In this document: positions 40,941 through 50,064 of the stretch, in pieces | How the letters are laid out: each line of letters begins with the position of its first letter | How positions within the stretch are numbered: position 1 is the first letter of the stretch | Assembly (NCBI GenBank): GCA_902785945.1 | Contig: CADAAR010000027.1 | Coordinates: 1 to 51,466 of the forward strand | From: an uncultured Prevotellaceae bacterium | GTDB lineage: Bacteria > Bacteroidota > Bacteroidia > Bacteroidales > Bacteroidaceae | Length of the DNA: 51,466 bases | Direction: 5' to 3' | The notes under the pieces: generated by a model | The model's input: the letters and a program-made list of their open reading frames with translations, nothing else | Told to the model about the DNA's origin: nothing | The model's database searches: none | Translations under genes and position numbers: made by a program

Positions 40941-41513
40941 ATGAAAACAGATATTATTCTTTGCGGTGTAGGAGGACAGGGAATCCTCTCTATCGCCACC
41001 ATTATTGGCGAGGCCGCCATGAAGGAGAACCTCTATATCAAACAGGCCGAGGTACACGGCATGTCGCAGCGCGGTGGCGACGTGCAGTCGAACCTGCGTA
41101 TATCGAGCAACCCCATTGCCAGCGACCTTATCGCCCTGGGCGGTGCCGACGTGATTATCTCGATGGAGCCTATGGAGGCCCTGCGTTATCTGCCGTTCCT
41201 GGCTAAGGATGGCTGGATTATCACCTCGAGTGCGCCCTTTGTGAACATACCCAACTATCCAGACATCGAGCAGATCAAGGCCGACCTTGCTAAGATTAAG
41301 AATGTGATTGTGCTCGACATCGAACAGGCTGCCAAGGACAATGGTGTGCCCCGTTCAGCCAACGTCATCCTGCTGGGTGCTGCCCAAAAGGCGCTTGGCA
41401 TAGAGTATGACAAGCTGGAGGATGCTATCCGTCGTGTGTTCGGACGTAAGGGTGAGGCCATCGTAGAAGCGAATATCAAGGCACTCGCGATTGGACGAGA
41501 AGCTCAGAAATAA
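40941..41513 (+). CDS. iorB: Indolepyruvate oxidoreductase, beta (gamma-type) subunit
   Basis: 190 residues, starting MKTDIILCGVGGQGILSIAT, the glycine-rich motif of the gamma domain of 2-oxoacid:ferredoxin oxidoreductases, with HGMSQRGGDVQSNLRIS after it. It forms the enzyme with IorA. It lies between iorA and the aminotransferase in the same direction. Confidence 0.93.
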   Translation: MKTDIILCGVGGQGILSIATIIGEAAMKENLYIKQAEVHGMSQRGGDVQSNLRISSNPIASDLIALGGADVIISMEPMEALRYLPFLAKDGWIITSSAPFVNIPNYPDIEQIKADLAKIKNVIVLDIEQAAKDNGVPRSANVILLGAAQKALGIEYDKLEDAIRRVFGRKGEAIVEANIKALAIGREAQK

Positions 41514-41535
41514 TTTAGAATTAAGATTAAGAATT

Positions 41536-42846
41536 ATGAATACTCCGATTAAAAAGGAGATTGTTGATGGTCTCGTGGCGGAGCTTGGCATCAAGGACTT
41601 TGCTAAGGCCACGATCCGTGAGGTGAAGCAGGTTGCTGCTAAAGCCGAGAAAGCGAGTGGGGTGGAGTTTATCAAGATGGAGATGGGTATCCCTGGTCTG
41701 CCTGCTGCACAGGTGGGTGTGGATGCACAGATTCAGGCCTTGAAGGACGGCATCGCCCATTCGTATCCCGATATTCAGGGTGCTCCTGTGCTGAAGCAGG
41801 CTGCCTCTCAGTTTGTGAAGGCCTTTATTGGTGTGGATATTAATCCTGAGGGATGTATCCCCGTGAGCGGTTCGATGCAGGGTACCTTCGCCTCGTTTCT
41901 CACCTGTTCGCAGCGCGACAAGCTGAAGGACACTGTGCTCTTCATCGACCCAGGTTTCCCCGTGCAGAAGATGCAGTTGCAGGTGATGGGCGTGAAGTAT
42001 GAGACCTTCGATGTGTATAGCTATCGTGGCGACAAGTTGCGCAAGAAGCTCGAAGGCTACCTGAAGCAGCGTAACATCTGTGCCATTGTCTATTCCAACC
42101 CCAACAATCCCTCGTGGATCTGTCTGCGTGAGGAGGAGTTGCAGATCATTGGTGAACTGGCCACGCAGTACGACGTGATCGTGATGGAAGACCTGGCCTA
42201 CTTTGCTATGGACTTCCGTAAGGATCTCTCCACACCGTTCCAGCCGCCATATCAGGCTACCGTCGCCCGTTATACGGATAATTACATGCTGCTCATCAGC
42301 GGTTCGAAGGCGTTCAGCTATGCGGGTGAGCGTATCGGTGTGACCTGTATCAGCGACAAGCTGTTCCACCGTCATTTCGACGATCTCGCAGAGCGTTATC
42401 AGGGACTGCCCTTCGGTCCGGTGTTCTCTACGCGTATGCTTTATGCCCTGTCGTCGGGTACGAGTCATAGTGCCCAGTATGCGATGGCTGCCATGCTGAA
42501 GGCTGCCTACGAGGGGAAGTATGACTTCCGCAAGGAGATCAGCGTGTATGGCGAGCGTGCCAAGAAACTGAAGGAGATTTTCTGTCGTCACCATTTCTAT
42601 GTGGTTTATGACAAGGATCTCGATGAACCTATCGCTGATGGTTTCTACTTTACCATCGGCTACCCCGGTATGACTTCCGGACAGTTGGCCCTCGAACTGA
42701 TGTACTATGGCGTTTCAGCCATCTGTCTCATCACCTGTGGCTCAGAACAGGAGGGTTTGCGCGTGTGTACCTCTTTTATTGAGGACCATCAGTACGACCA
42801 GCTGGAGGAGCGCATGAAGATTTTCGAGGCGAATAATCCCAGATAA
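41536..42846 (+). CDS. PLP-dependent aminotransferase class I/II, probably aromatic
   Basis: 436 residues. The PLP Lys is in LISGSKAFSYAGERIG, and the aminotransferase core has AIVYSNPNNPSWICLREEE and VIVMEDLAYFAMDF. Being third behind iorAB, it probably transaminates aromatic amino acids to the arylpyruvates used by IorAB, or the reverse; this is inferred from position. The ATG at 41536 is chosen because the longer frame overlaps iorB. A short AAT-rich repeat (41515-41535) precedes it. Confidence 0.85.
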   Translation: MNTPIKKEIVDGLVAELGIKDFAKATIREVKQVAAKAEKASGVEFIKMEMGIPGLPAAQVGVDAQIQALKDGIAHSYPDIQGAPVLKQAASQFVKAFIGVDINPEGCIPVSGSMQGTFASFLTCSQRDKLKDTVLFIDPGFPVQKMQLQVMGVKYETFDVYSYRGDKLRKKLEGYLKQRNICAIVYSNPNNPSWICLREEELQIIGELATQYDVIVMEDLAYFAMDFRKDLSTPFQPPYQATVARYTDNYMLLISGSKAFSYAGERIGVTCISDKLFHRHFDDLAERYQGLPFGPVFSTRMLYALSSGTSHSAQYAMAAMLKAAYEGKYDFRKEISVYGERAKKLKEIFCRHHFYVVYDKDLDEPIADGFYFTIGYPGMTSGQLALELMYYGVSAICLITCGSEQEGLRVCTSFIEDHQYDQLEERMKIFEANNPR

Positions 42847-42873
42847 TCCTTTAACACAAAAAATAAACAGACT

Positions 42874-44718
42874 ATGTGTGGAATAGTAGGATATATAGGT
42901 AATAAGGAGGCTTTCCCCATTTTGATAAAGGGGCTTCGCCGTTTGGAGTATCGTGGCTATGACTCTGCTGGAGTGGCCCTGATCAATGCCGATGGTGAAC
43001 TGAATGTGTATAAGACCAAGGGTAAAGTGGATAACCTGTGTGAGTACTGCAACGACAAGAATGTGAGCGGTACTGTGGGCATCGCCCATACCCGTTGGGC
43101 CACGCATGGCGAACCCTCGTCGAGAAACGCCCATCCTCATTATTCACAGTCGCACAATTTGGCCATCATCCACAACGGCATTATCGAAAACTATGCCGAC
43201 ATCAAGGAGAAACTGAAGGCAAAGGACGTGCAGTTTAAGAGCGATACCGACACCGAGGTGTTGGTACAGTTGATCGAGTATGTGATGGTGAAGAAGAACC
43301 TCTCGCTGTTAGAGGCGGTGCAGGTGGCGCTTTACCAGGTGATCGGTGCTTACGCCATTGCCATACTCGACAAGCGTAACCCCGATGAGATTGTGGCTGC
43401 CCGTAAGCAGAGCCCGCTGGTGGTGGGTATCGGCGAAGATGAGTTCTTTATCGGTTCCGATGCCAGTCCGATTGTGGAATATACCGACAAGGTGGTGTAT
43501 CTGGAAGACGGCAATATCGCTGTTATCAAGCGCGGTGAGGGTCTGCACGTCATGAGCATTCTCGGTGAGGAACAGGAGCTGAAGGTGAAGAAGGTCGACA
43601 TCGATCTCGGACAGATAGAGAAGGGTGGCTATCCGCACTTCATGTTGAAGGAGATCTTTGAACAACCCGAGTGCCTGACAAACTGTATGCGTGGTCGCGT
43701 GAATCTTGAAGCTGACCACGTAACGCTCTCTGCCTTAATTGATTACCGCCGTCAGATGTTGAATGCTAAGCGCGTGATTATCGTGGCTTGTGGTACCTCC
43801 TGGCATGCGGGTCTGATAGGTAAGCAGATGATAGAAACCTTCTGTAGGATACCTGTTGAAGTGGAGTATGCGTCAGAGTTCAGATACAGAAATCCCGTCG
43901 TCGGGAAAGGTGATGTGGTGATTGCCATTTCGCAGAGTGGTGAGACTGCCGACACGTTGGCAGCTGTACAGCTGGCGAAGAATCGTGGTGCCTTTATCTA
44001 TGGTATCTGTAATGCCATCGGTAGCAGCATCCCCAGAGCTACCGATACGGGAACCTATATCCACGTGGGTCCTGAGATTGGTGTGGCTTCGACGAAGGCC
44101 TTTACGGGTCAGGTAACGGTGCTTACCATGATAGCCCTCGCTATGGGTGAGGCCAAGGGCACCATCAACCGCGATGAGTATCTGCGTGTGGTGAAGGGCC
44201 TGAGCGAGATTCCCGTGAAGATACGTGAGGTGCTGCAGACCAATGAGAAGGTGGCCGACCTCGCGCGTACCTTTACTTATGCGCATAACTTCCTGTATCT
44301 TGGAAGAGGTTATTCTTACCCTGTAGCTCTTGAAGGTGCCCTGAAGCTGAAGGAAATCTCGTATATCCATGCAGAGGGTTATCCAGCTGCAGAGATGAAA
44401 CACGGTCCGATTGCGCTCATCGACTCGGATATGCCCGTCGTGGTGATTGCTACTCATAACGCCATGTATGAGAAGGTGCTGTCGAACATTCAGGAGATCA
44501 AAGCTCGTCAGGGAAGAGTGATTGCCCTTGTTTCAAAAGGTGATGACACCATTGCCAAGGTTGCTGACGAGGTGATAGAGTTGCCCGACGTGCTGGAGTG
44601 CCTCGAACCGCTGGTGGCTACCATCCCTCTGCAGTTGTTGGCCTATCATGTGGCAGTATGTAAAGGAAAGAACGTCGACCAGCCCAGAAATCTCGCAAAG
44701 AGCGTTACTGTAGAGTAA
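42874..44718 (+). CDS. glmS: Glutamine--fructose-6-phosphate aminotransferase (isomerising)
   Basis: 614 residues. The N-terminal glutaminase domain starts MCGIVGYIGNKEAFP with the nucleophile Cys at residue 2; two SIS domains follow (VACGTSWHAGLIGK, ISQSGETADTLAA; then YLGRGYSYPVALEGALKLKE), and the end is PRNLAKSVTVE. It makes glucosamine-6-phosphate for peptidoglycan and lipopolysaccharide. It is 27 bases after the aminotransferase; no glmS ribozyme is apparent in that gap. A weak GCCG/CGGC hairpin follows at about 44736. Confidence 0.97.
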   Translation: MCGIVGYIGNKEAFPILIKGLRRLEYRGYDSAGVALINADGELNVYKTKGKVDNLCEYCNDKNVSGTVGIAHTRWATHGEPSSRNAHPHYSQSHNLAIIHNGIIENYADIKEKLKAKDVQFKSDTDTEVLVQLIEYVMVKKNLSLLEAVQVALYQVIGAYAIAILDKRNPDEIVAARKQSPLVVGIGEDEFFIGSDASPIVEYTDKVVYLEDGNIAVIKRGEGLHVMSILGEEQELKVKKVDIDLGQIEKGGYPHFMLKEIFEQPECLTNCMRGRVNLEADHVTLSALIDYRRQMLNAKRVIIVACGTSWHAGLIGKQMIETFCRIPVEVEYASEFRYRNPVVGKGDVVIAISQSGETADTLAAVQLAKNRGAFIYGICNAIGSSIPRATDTGTYIHVGPEIGVASTKAFTGQVTVLTMIALAMGEAKGTINRDEYLRVVKGLSEIPVKIREVLQTNEKVADLARTFTYAHNFLYLGRGYSYPVALEGALKLKEISYIHAEGYPAAEMKHGPIALIDSDMPVVVIATHNAMYEKVLSNIQEIKARQGRVIALVSKGDDTIAKVADEVIELPDVLECLEPLVATIPLQLLAYHVAVCKGKNVDQPRNLAKSVTVE

Positions 44719-44766
44719 AAACTGCGAAAAATAGGGCCGAAAACGGCTAAAATGCAAAAAAAATGA

Positions 44767-44797
44767 TGCAATAATTTGGAAATTTCGAATTATTGCA
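44767..44797. repeat. Operator-like dyad TGCAATAATT / AATTATTGCA
   Basis: 10-base arms exactly complementary around 11 bases. It covers the -33 element (44776-44779) and most of the promoter spacer of the histidine kinase gene, so a bound protein would block or modulate it. Confidence 0.6.
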
Positions 44798-44806
44798 TTA
44801 TTTTTG
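44776..44806 (+). promoter_or_regulatory. Promoter of the receiver-histidine kinase and nspC
   Basis: TTGG at 44776-44779, 19 bases, TATTTTTG at 44799-44806; ATG about 39 bases downstream. Confidence 0.75.
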
Positions 44807-44844
44807 CAATCGAAACGGTAAATAAACTGCTACTATTAATTACA

Positions 44845-45984
44845 ATGGGCGAAGCATTAGAATCAAATATAAACCGGAGTGACTATAAGATTCTTATCGT
44901 CGACGACGTGATGAGCAATGTCTTGTTGCTCAAAATTCTGCTTACTAACGAGAAGTTCCAGGTTTGTACCGCAAACTGTGGTAATGCCTGTATTGAACAA
45001 GCTCGCGCTGAACATCCTGATTTGATATTGCTTGACGTGATGATGCCTGATATGTCGGGCTTCGATACGGCTGTCATCATGAAGAAGGATCCGGATCTGA
45101 AGGAGATACCGATTATCTTCCTGACGGCTCTGAATACCCCGCAAGACCTGGTGCATGGTTTCCAGGTAGGTGCGAGCGACTTCCTGACCAAGCCTTTCAA
45201 TAAAGAGGAGTTGGTGATGCGTGTGATGCAGCAGATATCACTGGTGGCTGCCAAGCGTATCATCGAGAAGCAGAATGCTGAGCTGAAAGCCACGCTGAAC
45301 AACCGCGATAAGATGTATTCGGTGATTGCCCATGACCTGCGTTCGCCTATGGCCAGCATCCGTATGGTGCTGAATCTGGTGGTGCAGTCGTCAACACCCG
45401 AGACCGTTGGTCCGGAACTGTATATGTTGCTCGATCAGGCGAACAGGGAATCCGAGGAGGTACACGACCTGCTTGATAACCTGCTGAAATGGACGAAGAG
45501 CCAGACAGGTCGTTTGAATGTGGTGCTGCAGGATCTGGATCTGGAGGATATCGTGCCTGGTGTGGTGGAGATCTTCGAGATGATTGCCCAGACCAAACAT
45601 ATCAAGTTGGAACTGGTAAAGCCCGAGTCGCCCTTGAAGGTGAAGGCCGATAATGATATGCTGAAGACCGTGCTGCGCAACTTCATGTCGAACGCCATTA
45701 AGTTCTCGCCCGAGGAGTCTACCATTCAGATTATCATGGCTGCTGATGGTGATTTTGCCAGAGTGAGTGTAAAAGACCAAGGTGTGGGTATCGCTGCTGA
45801 TCGTATCGACACCATTTTCCATAAAGGTGAGACCACCTATGGTACAGGCGGTGAGGAAGGCTCCGGACTCGGACTCCAACTCTGTCAGGACTTTGCCCGT
45901 AAGAACGGTGGCGACTGCTATGTGGAGTCGGTAGAGGGACAGGGGTCTACCTTCAGTTTCACGGTTCCTCTTTTGAAAAGCTGA
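44845..45984 (+). CDS. Receiver-histidine kinase (response regulator fused to HisKA/HATPase)
   Basis: 379 residues, cytoplasmic, no membrane segment. N-terminal receiver with phospho-acceptor Asp64 in DLILLDVMMPDMSGFD and Lys in FLTKPF; a coiled linker (about 130-160); HisKA with YSVIAHDLRSPMASIR carrying the His; HATPase with LRNFMSNAIKFSPEE, KDQGVGIAAD and GSGLGLQLCQDF. Receiver-first kinases usually accept phosphate from another kinase. The ATG at 44845 is chosen because the longer frame starts in the promoter. Its stop overlaps the nspC start (TGATGG). Confidence 0.9.
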   Translation: MGEALESNINRSDYKILIVDDVMSNVLLLKILLTNEKFQVCTANCGNACIEQARAEHPDLILLDVMMPDMSGFDTAVIMKKDPDLKEIPIIFLTALNTPQDLVHGFQVGASDFLTKPFNKEELVMRVMQQISLVAAKRIIEKQNAELKATLNNRDKMYSVIAHDLRSPMASIRMVLNLVVQSSTPETVGPELYMLLDQANRESEEVHDLLDNLLKWTKSQTGRLNVVLQDLDLEDIVPGVVEIFEMIAQTKHIKLELVKPESPLKVKADNDMLKTVLRNFMSNAIKFSPEESTIQIIMAADGDFARVSVKDQGVGIAADRIDTIFHKGETTYGTGGEEGSGLGLQLCQDFARKNGGDCYVESVEGQGSTFSFTVPLLKS

Positions 45985-47087
45985 TGGCTACACCTATTTA
46001 TATTATAGAAGAAAAGAAACTTCGCCGTAACCTCAGACTGATTTCTGACGTTGCGGCGAAAGCTGATATAGAGATTATCCTTGCCTTCAAGGCTTTCGCC
46101 TTGTGGAAGACATTCCCCATCTTCCGCGAGTATATTCATGCCACTACCGCCAGCTCGCTGTCGGAAGCGCGTCTGGCTTATGAGGAGTTCGGTGCAAAGG
46201 CCCATACCTATTCGCCTGCCTATACCGACGACGAGATCGATGAGATCATCCGTTGTTCATCGCACCTCACCTTTAACTCGCTCTCGCAATACGCGTGCTA
46301 TCATAATCGGGCCACAGGCGTATCGCTGGGATTGCGGGTCAATCCGGAGTATTCCGAGGTGGGCACCTTGTTATATAACCCTTGTGCGCCTGGCACACGA
46401 TTTGGTGTGACAGCCGATAAGTTGCCCGAGCAGTTACCCGAGGATATCGAGGGATTCCATTGCCATTGCCACTGTGAGAGTGGGGCAGACGTGTTCCAGA
46501 GAACGCTGGTGCATATCGAGGAAAAGTTTGCCAAATGGTTTCCGCAGCTGAAATGGATCAACTTCGGTGGTGGACACCTCATGACGCGAAAAGACTACGA
46601 TGTCGATCTGCTTATTCGTATGATGCAGGACTTCCACAAGCGCTATCCTTGGCTGAAGGTGATTCTGGAACCCGGTAGTGCCTTTGCCTGGCAGACGGGA
46701 CCGTTGGTGTCGCATGTGGTGGATATCGTCGAGGACAAGGGTATTAAGACCGCCATTCTCGATGTGAGTTTCACCTGTCACATGCCCGACTGTCTGGAGA
46801 TGCCCTATTATCCTGATGTCCGTGGGGCGGAGCATGTCGACGAGGGTGGCTACCGCCTGGGCGGTAATAGCTGTCTGAGTGGCGACTTCATGGGCTCGTG
46901 GCAGTTTGATCACGAGCTGCAGATAGGCGAAGAGGTTATTTTTGAGGATATGATTCATTATACGACTGTCAAGACCAATACTTTTAATGGTATTTCCCAT
47001 CCTTCGATAGCCATGTCGCATGAGGACGGCACATTGGAGATTTTGCGCCGATTTGGTTATGAAGACTATCGAAATCGAATGGATTGA
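45984..47087 (+). CDS. nspC: Carboxynorspermidine decarboxylase
   Basis: 367 residues, PLP fold III like lysA. The PLP Lys is in IEIILAFKAFALWK, and HCHCESGADVFQ and INFGGGHLMTR are family motifs; the C-terminal Cys is in NSCLSGDFMG. It makes spermidine or norspermidine from the carboxy form, with carboxynorspermidine synthase, which is not in this window. It overlaps the kinase stop by one base and probably shares its promoter. A terminator follows at 47090. Confidence 0.94.
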   Translation: MATPIYIIEEKKLRRNLRLISDVAAKADIEIILAFKAFALWKTFPIFREYIHATTASSLSEARLAYEEFGAKAHTYSPAYTDDEIDEIIRCSSHLTFNSLSQYACYHNRATGVSLGLRVNPEYSEVGTLLYNPCAPGTRFGVTADKLPEQLPEDIEGFHCHCHCESGADVFQRTLVHIEEKFAKWFPQLKWINFGGGHLMTRKDYDVDLLIRMMQDFHKRYPWLKVILEPGSAFAWQTGPLVSHVVDIVEDKGIKTAILDVSFTCHMPDCLEMPYYPDVRGAEHVDEGGYRLGGNSCLSGDFMGSWQFDHELQIGEEVIFEDMIHYTTVKTNTFNGISHPSIAMSHEDGTLEILRRFGYEDYRNRMD

Positions 47088-47089
47088 TA

Positions 47090-47109
47090 CCCCAGAAAGG
47101 GGCTTTTTT
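47090..47109 (+). terminator. Rho-independent terminator of nspC
   Basis: CCCC AGAAA GGGG followed by C and six T; it begins 3 bases after the stop codon. Confidence 0.8.
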
Positions 47110-47150
47110 CGATAAAATGGCATTTTTTTACAAAAAAAGTCTCTAAAAAG

Positions 47151-47181
47151 TTTGTCAGTTCCAAAAAAAGCATTACCTTTG
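47151..47181 (+). promoter_or_regulatory. Promoter of the tRNA cluster
   Basis: TTTG at 47151-47154, 19 bases, TACCTTTG at 47174-47181. The leader before the first tRNA is about 115 bases without a plausible gene. Confidence 0.8.
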
Positions 47182-47301
47182 CATCCGCATTCAGGGGAAT
47201 GCCTCAGAAGAGAGCGGAATTTTTGAGCAAACCGAACACAGAAGAAAACAGTTTTTCTTATGTTGAGGTGCCGCCAAAAATGCCGACTTTTCGAAGAAAA
47301 G

Positions 47302-47374
47302 GCGGAAATAGCTCAGTTGGTAGAGCACAACCTTGCCAAGGTTGGGGTCGCGGGTCCGAGTCCCGTTTTCCGCT
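47302..47374 (+). tRNA. tRNA-Gly (GCC), first copy
   Basis: 73 bases. Acceptor GCGGAAA/TTTCCGC, anticodon stem ACCTTGCCAAGGT with anticodon GCC. Identical to the copy at 47622-47694. CCA is not encoded. Confidence 0.97.
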
Positions 47375-47426
47375 CCATTTATTGAACAAAAAAGAGGCAT
47401 GTAGGGAATGGCCCTCATGTTAAAAT

Positions 47427-47508
47427 GCCCAGGTGGCGGAATTGGTAGACGCGCACGTTTCAGGTGCGTGTGCCGCGAGGCGTGCAGGTTCGAGTCCTGT
47501 TCTGGGCA
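47427..47508 (+). tRNA. tRNA-Leu (CAG)
   Basis: 82 bases with a long variable arm. Acceptor GCCCAGG/TCTGGGC; anticodon loop TTCAGGT in the stem CACGT/GCGTG gives anticodon CAG. Confidence 0.95.
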
Positions 47509-47523
47509 CTCTTTTTTATTGTT

Positions 47524-47607
47524 GGAGAGGTGGCGGAATTGGTAGACGCGCTACTTTGAGGGGGTAGTGTCAATTGCGACGTGGGAGTTCGAGTCTCCTC
47601 CTCTTCA
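47524..47607 (+). tRNA. tRNA-Leu (GAG)
   Basis: 84 bases with a long variable arm. Acceptor GGAGAGG/CCTCTTC with one G-U pair; loop TTGAGGG between CTACT and GGTAG gives anticodon GAG. Confidence 0.94.
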
Positions 47608-47621
47608 CACATAATCTTAAT

Positions 47622-47694
47622 GCGGAAATAGCTCAGTTGGTAGAGCACAACCTTGCCAAGGTTGGGGTCGCGGGTCCGAGTCCCGTTTTCCGCT
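47622..47694 (+). tRNA. tRNA-Gly (GCC), second copy
   Basis: Same 73-base sequence as 47302-47374. It is followed 33 bases later by the next protein gene, so the cluster and the protein genes may be one transcript. Confidence 0.97.
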
Positions 47695-47727
47695 CTTTTT
47701 ATTAGGAAAACAACGAATCGTTCTTAC

Positions 47728-48273
47728 ATGAATTTATATTTAAGATATTTCGACCGTGAAACACTTGTACACACTGTCGATGAGGCAATTGCCTTTTTAA
47801 GCGAAATAGAGGAAGTGGGTTTGAATCCCGTTCTGGAGGCTGATATCCGCGAATATGCAGCCAGTGATGTATTTTATCCCAAACGTTACAAAGTGCGTCC
47901 ACGCGTCTATTTCATCATCATCAAGACAGAAGCAGAAACCATGCAGGATTTCAAAGATAAAAAAGCTGTTCATAGCACCGCTGCTATGATAAGTGCTGCC
48001 AAACCCGCTACGCCAGCACTGGTACGTCTGAACGAGGAGCGTCCGGGATGGTACGAGGGCATGATCGATTTCAAGCGTGTGCTGCTGGTGCCTGGTACGG
48101 GTAAGTATCAGTATCGCGACACACAGTTTATTGCCAATGTCAAGGCCATATCGGGCATGGACTGCTACAATCGCATTGTCGACTATCTGCGTGAGCGGGT
48201 TGATGAGCGTAGTCAGTTCCCCTCTGCTAAAGGAAAGAACTTCAAGTTCCGCTATTTGGGCATGTGCAAATAG
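47728..48273 (+). CDS. Conserved protein of unknown function
   Basis: 181 residues, no signal peptide or membrane segment. It starts MNLYLRYFDRETLVHTVDEA and is a mixed alpha/beta protein with a central region RPRVYFIIIKTEAETMQDF. I do not recognise the family. The ATG at 47728 is chosen; the longer frame starts inside tRNA-Gly. It precedes ssb by 31 bases and follows the tRNAs, so it may share a transcript with translation or replication genes. Confidence 0.7.
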   Translation: MNLYLRYFDRETLVHTVDEAIAFLSEIEEVGLNPVLEADIREYAASDVFYPKRYKVRPRVYFIIIKTEAETMQDFKDKKAVHSTAAMISAAKPATPALVRLNEERPGWYEGMIDFKRVLLVPGTGKYQYRDTQFIANVKAISGMDCYNRIVDYLRERVDERSQFPSAKGKNFKFRYLGMCK

Positions 48274-48304
48274 CATATATATAAACCTTTTAAAACTAAT
48301 TATT

Positions 48305-48727
48305 ATGAACAAAGTAATGCTGATTGGAAACGTAGGACAGGATCCTGAAGTACGTTACGTAGAACAGGGCGTTGCAGTAGCACGCCTGCGTCTGGCCACC
48401 ACCGAACGTGGCTACACCCTTCAGAATGGTACCCAGGTGCCGGATCATACCGACTGGCACAATGTGATTCTCTGGCGTAAACTGGCCGAGGTCGTTGAGA
48501 AGTATGTGCATAAAGGCGACAAACTCTATATCGAAGGTCGCATTCGCTATACTACCTACGACGACAAGCAGGGCCAGCGTCGATTTGTGACGGAGATATG
48601 GGCTGACAATATGGAAATGCTGACACCGAAGGCCACAGCGCCTACCTCGGTTCCGCAACAGGAGGAACCCGCTTCGCAGCCTCAGGACATCGCGGCTGAA
48701 GCGCCTGGTGAGGCATTGCCGTTTTAA
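48305..48727 (+). CDS. ssb: Single-stranded DNA-binding protein
   Basis: 140 residues. The OB fold begins MNKVMLIGNVGQDPEVRY, with WHNVILWRKLAEVVEKYV and LYIEGRIRYTTYDDKQGQR. The tail (about 105-140) is Pro/Glu/Ala-rich and ends GEALPF, an acidic-hydrophobic tip of the SSB kind that binds partner proteins, though less acidic than DDDIPF. It coats single-stranded DNA at forks; RarA upstream in this window is a known partner type. The ATG at 48305 is chosen over the longer frame by the family start. Confidence 0.95.
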   Translation: MNKVMLIGNVGQDPEVRYVEQGVAVARLRLATTERGYTLQNGTQVPDHTDWHNVILWRKLAEVVEKYVHKGDKLYIEGRIRYTTYDDKQGQRRFVTEIWADNMEMLTPKATAPTSVPQQEEPASQPQDIAAEAPGEALPF

Positions 48728-48736
48728 TCTTTAAAA

Positions 48737-50044
48737 ATGGACTATCTTCAACAAATATTCAGTGAAGTAACTATCATGGCTCCCTCTGCGGGAGCCATCT
48801 TCGCTATCATCTTAGCAGCTGTTCTTTTGCTTTTCTCCGGTTTTGCTTCCGGATCTGAGATTGCCTTCTTCTCGCTGACACCCAATGACATCAACGAACT
48901 GGAAGAAAGCAATTCCGAGAAAGACCAACGTATTCTTGAACTGCGTGAGGATTCTGAGCGCACCCTGGCCACCATCCTGATTACCAACAACGTGATCAAT
49001 GTGACCATCATCATGCTCTGCAACTATTTCTTCATGCATGTGGTGGATTTCGGTTCCGCTGTGTGGCTGCAGTTCGTGGTGATCACCGTCCTGCTCACCT
49101 TCCTGCTGCTGCTCTTTGGCGAGATCATGCCGAAGGTGTATTGCGGACAGCATGCCTTGAAAATGTGCCGTTTGTTCTGCGACAGCATCTTTTTCCTTCG
49201 CAAACTGTTCCGCCCGTTGGCTAATATCCTTCTGCGCTCTGGTGCGCTGGCTGGCAAGGTGGTGCAGACAGAAAACCATGTGCTGAGTGTCGACGATCTC
49301 GAACAGGCACTTGAACTGACCGATGAGGAAGACCTGAAGGAAGAGAAGAACATGCTCGAGGGCATTGTGCGCTTTGGCGATGAGACGGCTAAGGAGGTGA
49401 TGACCAGTCGTCAGGACATCGTCGACCTCGACTTTAAGAGCAAGTTCCACGAGGTCATCAAGTGTGTCGTCGACAACAACTACTCCCGCATTCCTGTCTA
49501 TCAGGATTCGATTGATAATATCCGTGGTATCCTTTATATCAAGGACCTGCTGCCTCATCTCTCCAAGCCCGACACGTTCCGCTGGCAGTCGCTCATCCGT
49601 CCCCCATATTTCGTGCCCGAGACCAAGAAGATCGACGACCTGCTGCGTGAGTTCCAGGAGAACAAGGTGCATATCGCCATTGTGGTCGACGAGTTCGGTG
49701 GCACCAGCGGTTTGATAACAATGGAGGATATCCTCGAGGAGATTGTGGGCGAGATCAACGATGAGTACGACGAGGAGGAGAAGCCTTACGTACGCATCAA
49801 CGCCAATACCTATGTGTTTGAGGGCAAGACGCTCCTGAGTGACTTCTTCAAGATTCTCGATCTCGACGATGAGACCTTCGAGGAGGTGGAGGGCGATGCT
49901 GATTCGCTTGCTGGTCTGTTGCTGGAGATCAAGGGCGACTTCCCCGAACTACACGAACGCATCGATTTCCAGAACTACACGTTCGAAGTGACCGAGCTCG
50001 ACGAACATCGTATCTCAAAAATAAAAGTGGTGATTCACAGTTGA
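48737..50044 (+). CDS. gldE: CBS-domain DUF21 membrane protein, GldE type
   Basis: 435 residues. DUF21/CNNM domain at the N-terminus with about three hydrophobic segments (IFAIILAAVLLLFSGF first), GEIMPKVYCGQHALK, two CBS domains (VMTSRQDIVDLDFKSKFHEV ... YSRIPVYQDSIDNIRGILYI; then HIAIVVDEFGGTSGLITMED), and the CorC/HlyC C-terminal domain (from about residue 350). Its place 9 bases after ssb is the usual one of gldE in Bacteroidetes, where it is listed among gliding and T9SS-linked genes; CorC-like Mg2+ transport is the alternative view. No gldD follows. Confidence 0.82.
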   Translation: MDYLQQIFSEVTIMAPSAGAIFAIILAAVLLLFSGFASGSEIAFFSLTPNDINELEESNSEKDQRILELREDSERTLATILITNNVINVTIIMLCNYFFMHVVDFGSAVWLQFVVITVLLTFLLLLFGEIMPKVYCGQHALKMCRLFCDSIFFLRKLFRPLANILLRSGALAGKVVQTENHVLSVDDLEQALELTDEEDLKEEKNMLEGIVRFGDETAKEVMTSRQDIVDLDFKSKFHEVIKCVVDNNYSRIPVYQDSIDNIRGILYIKDLLPHLSKPDTFRWQSLIRPPYFVPETKKIDDLLREFQENKVHIAIVVDEFGGTSGLITMEDILEEIVGEINDEYDEEEKPYVRINANTYVFEGKTLLSDFFKILDLDDETFEEVEGDADSLAGLLLEIKGDFPELHERIDFQNYTFEVTELDEHRISKIKVVIHS

Positions 50045-50054
50045 ATCACCACTT
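50025..50054. terminator. Bidirectional terminator between gldE and the clostripain gene
   Basis: AAGTGGTGATTCA pairs with TGAATCACCACTT around CAGT; T runs on both strands. It overlaps the gldE stop codon. Confidence 0.88.
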
Positions 50055-50064
50055 ATTTTTTTTC

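Noticed and set aside
42847-42873. glmS ribozyme ahead of glmS
   Set aside because: Only 27 bases separate glmS from the preceding gene, too short for the ribozyme, which is also not expected in this phylum.
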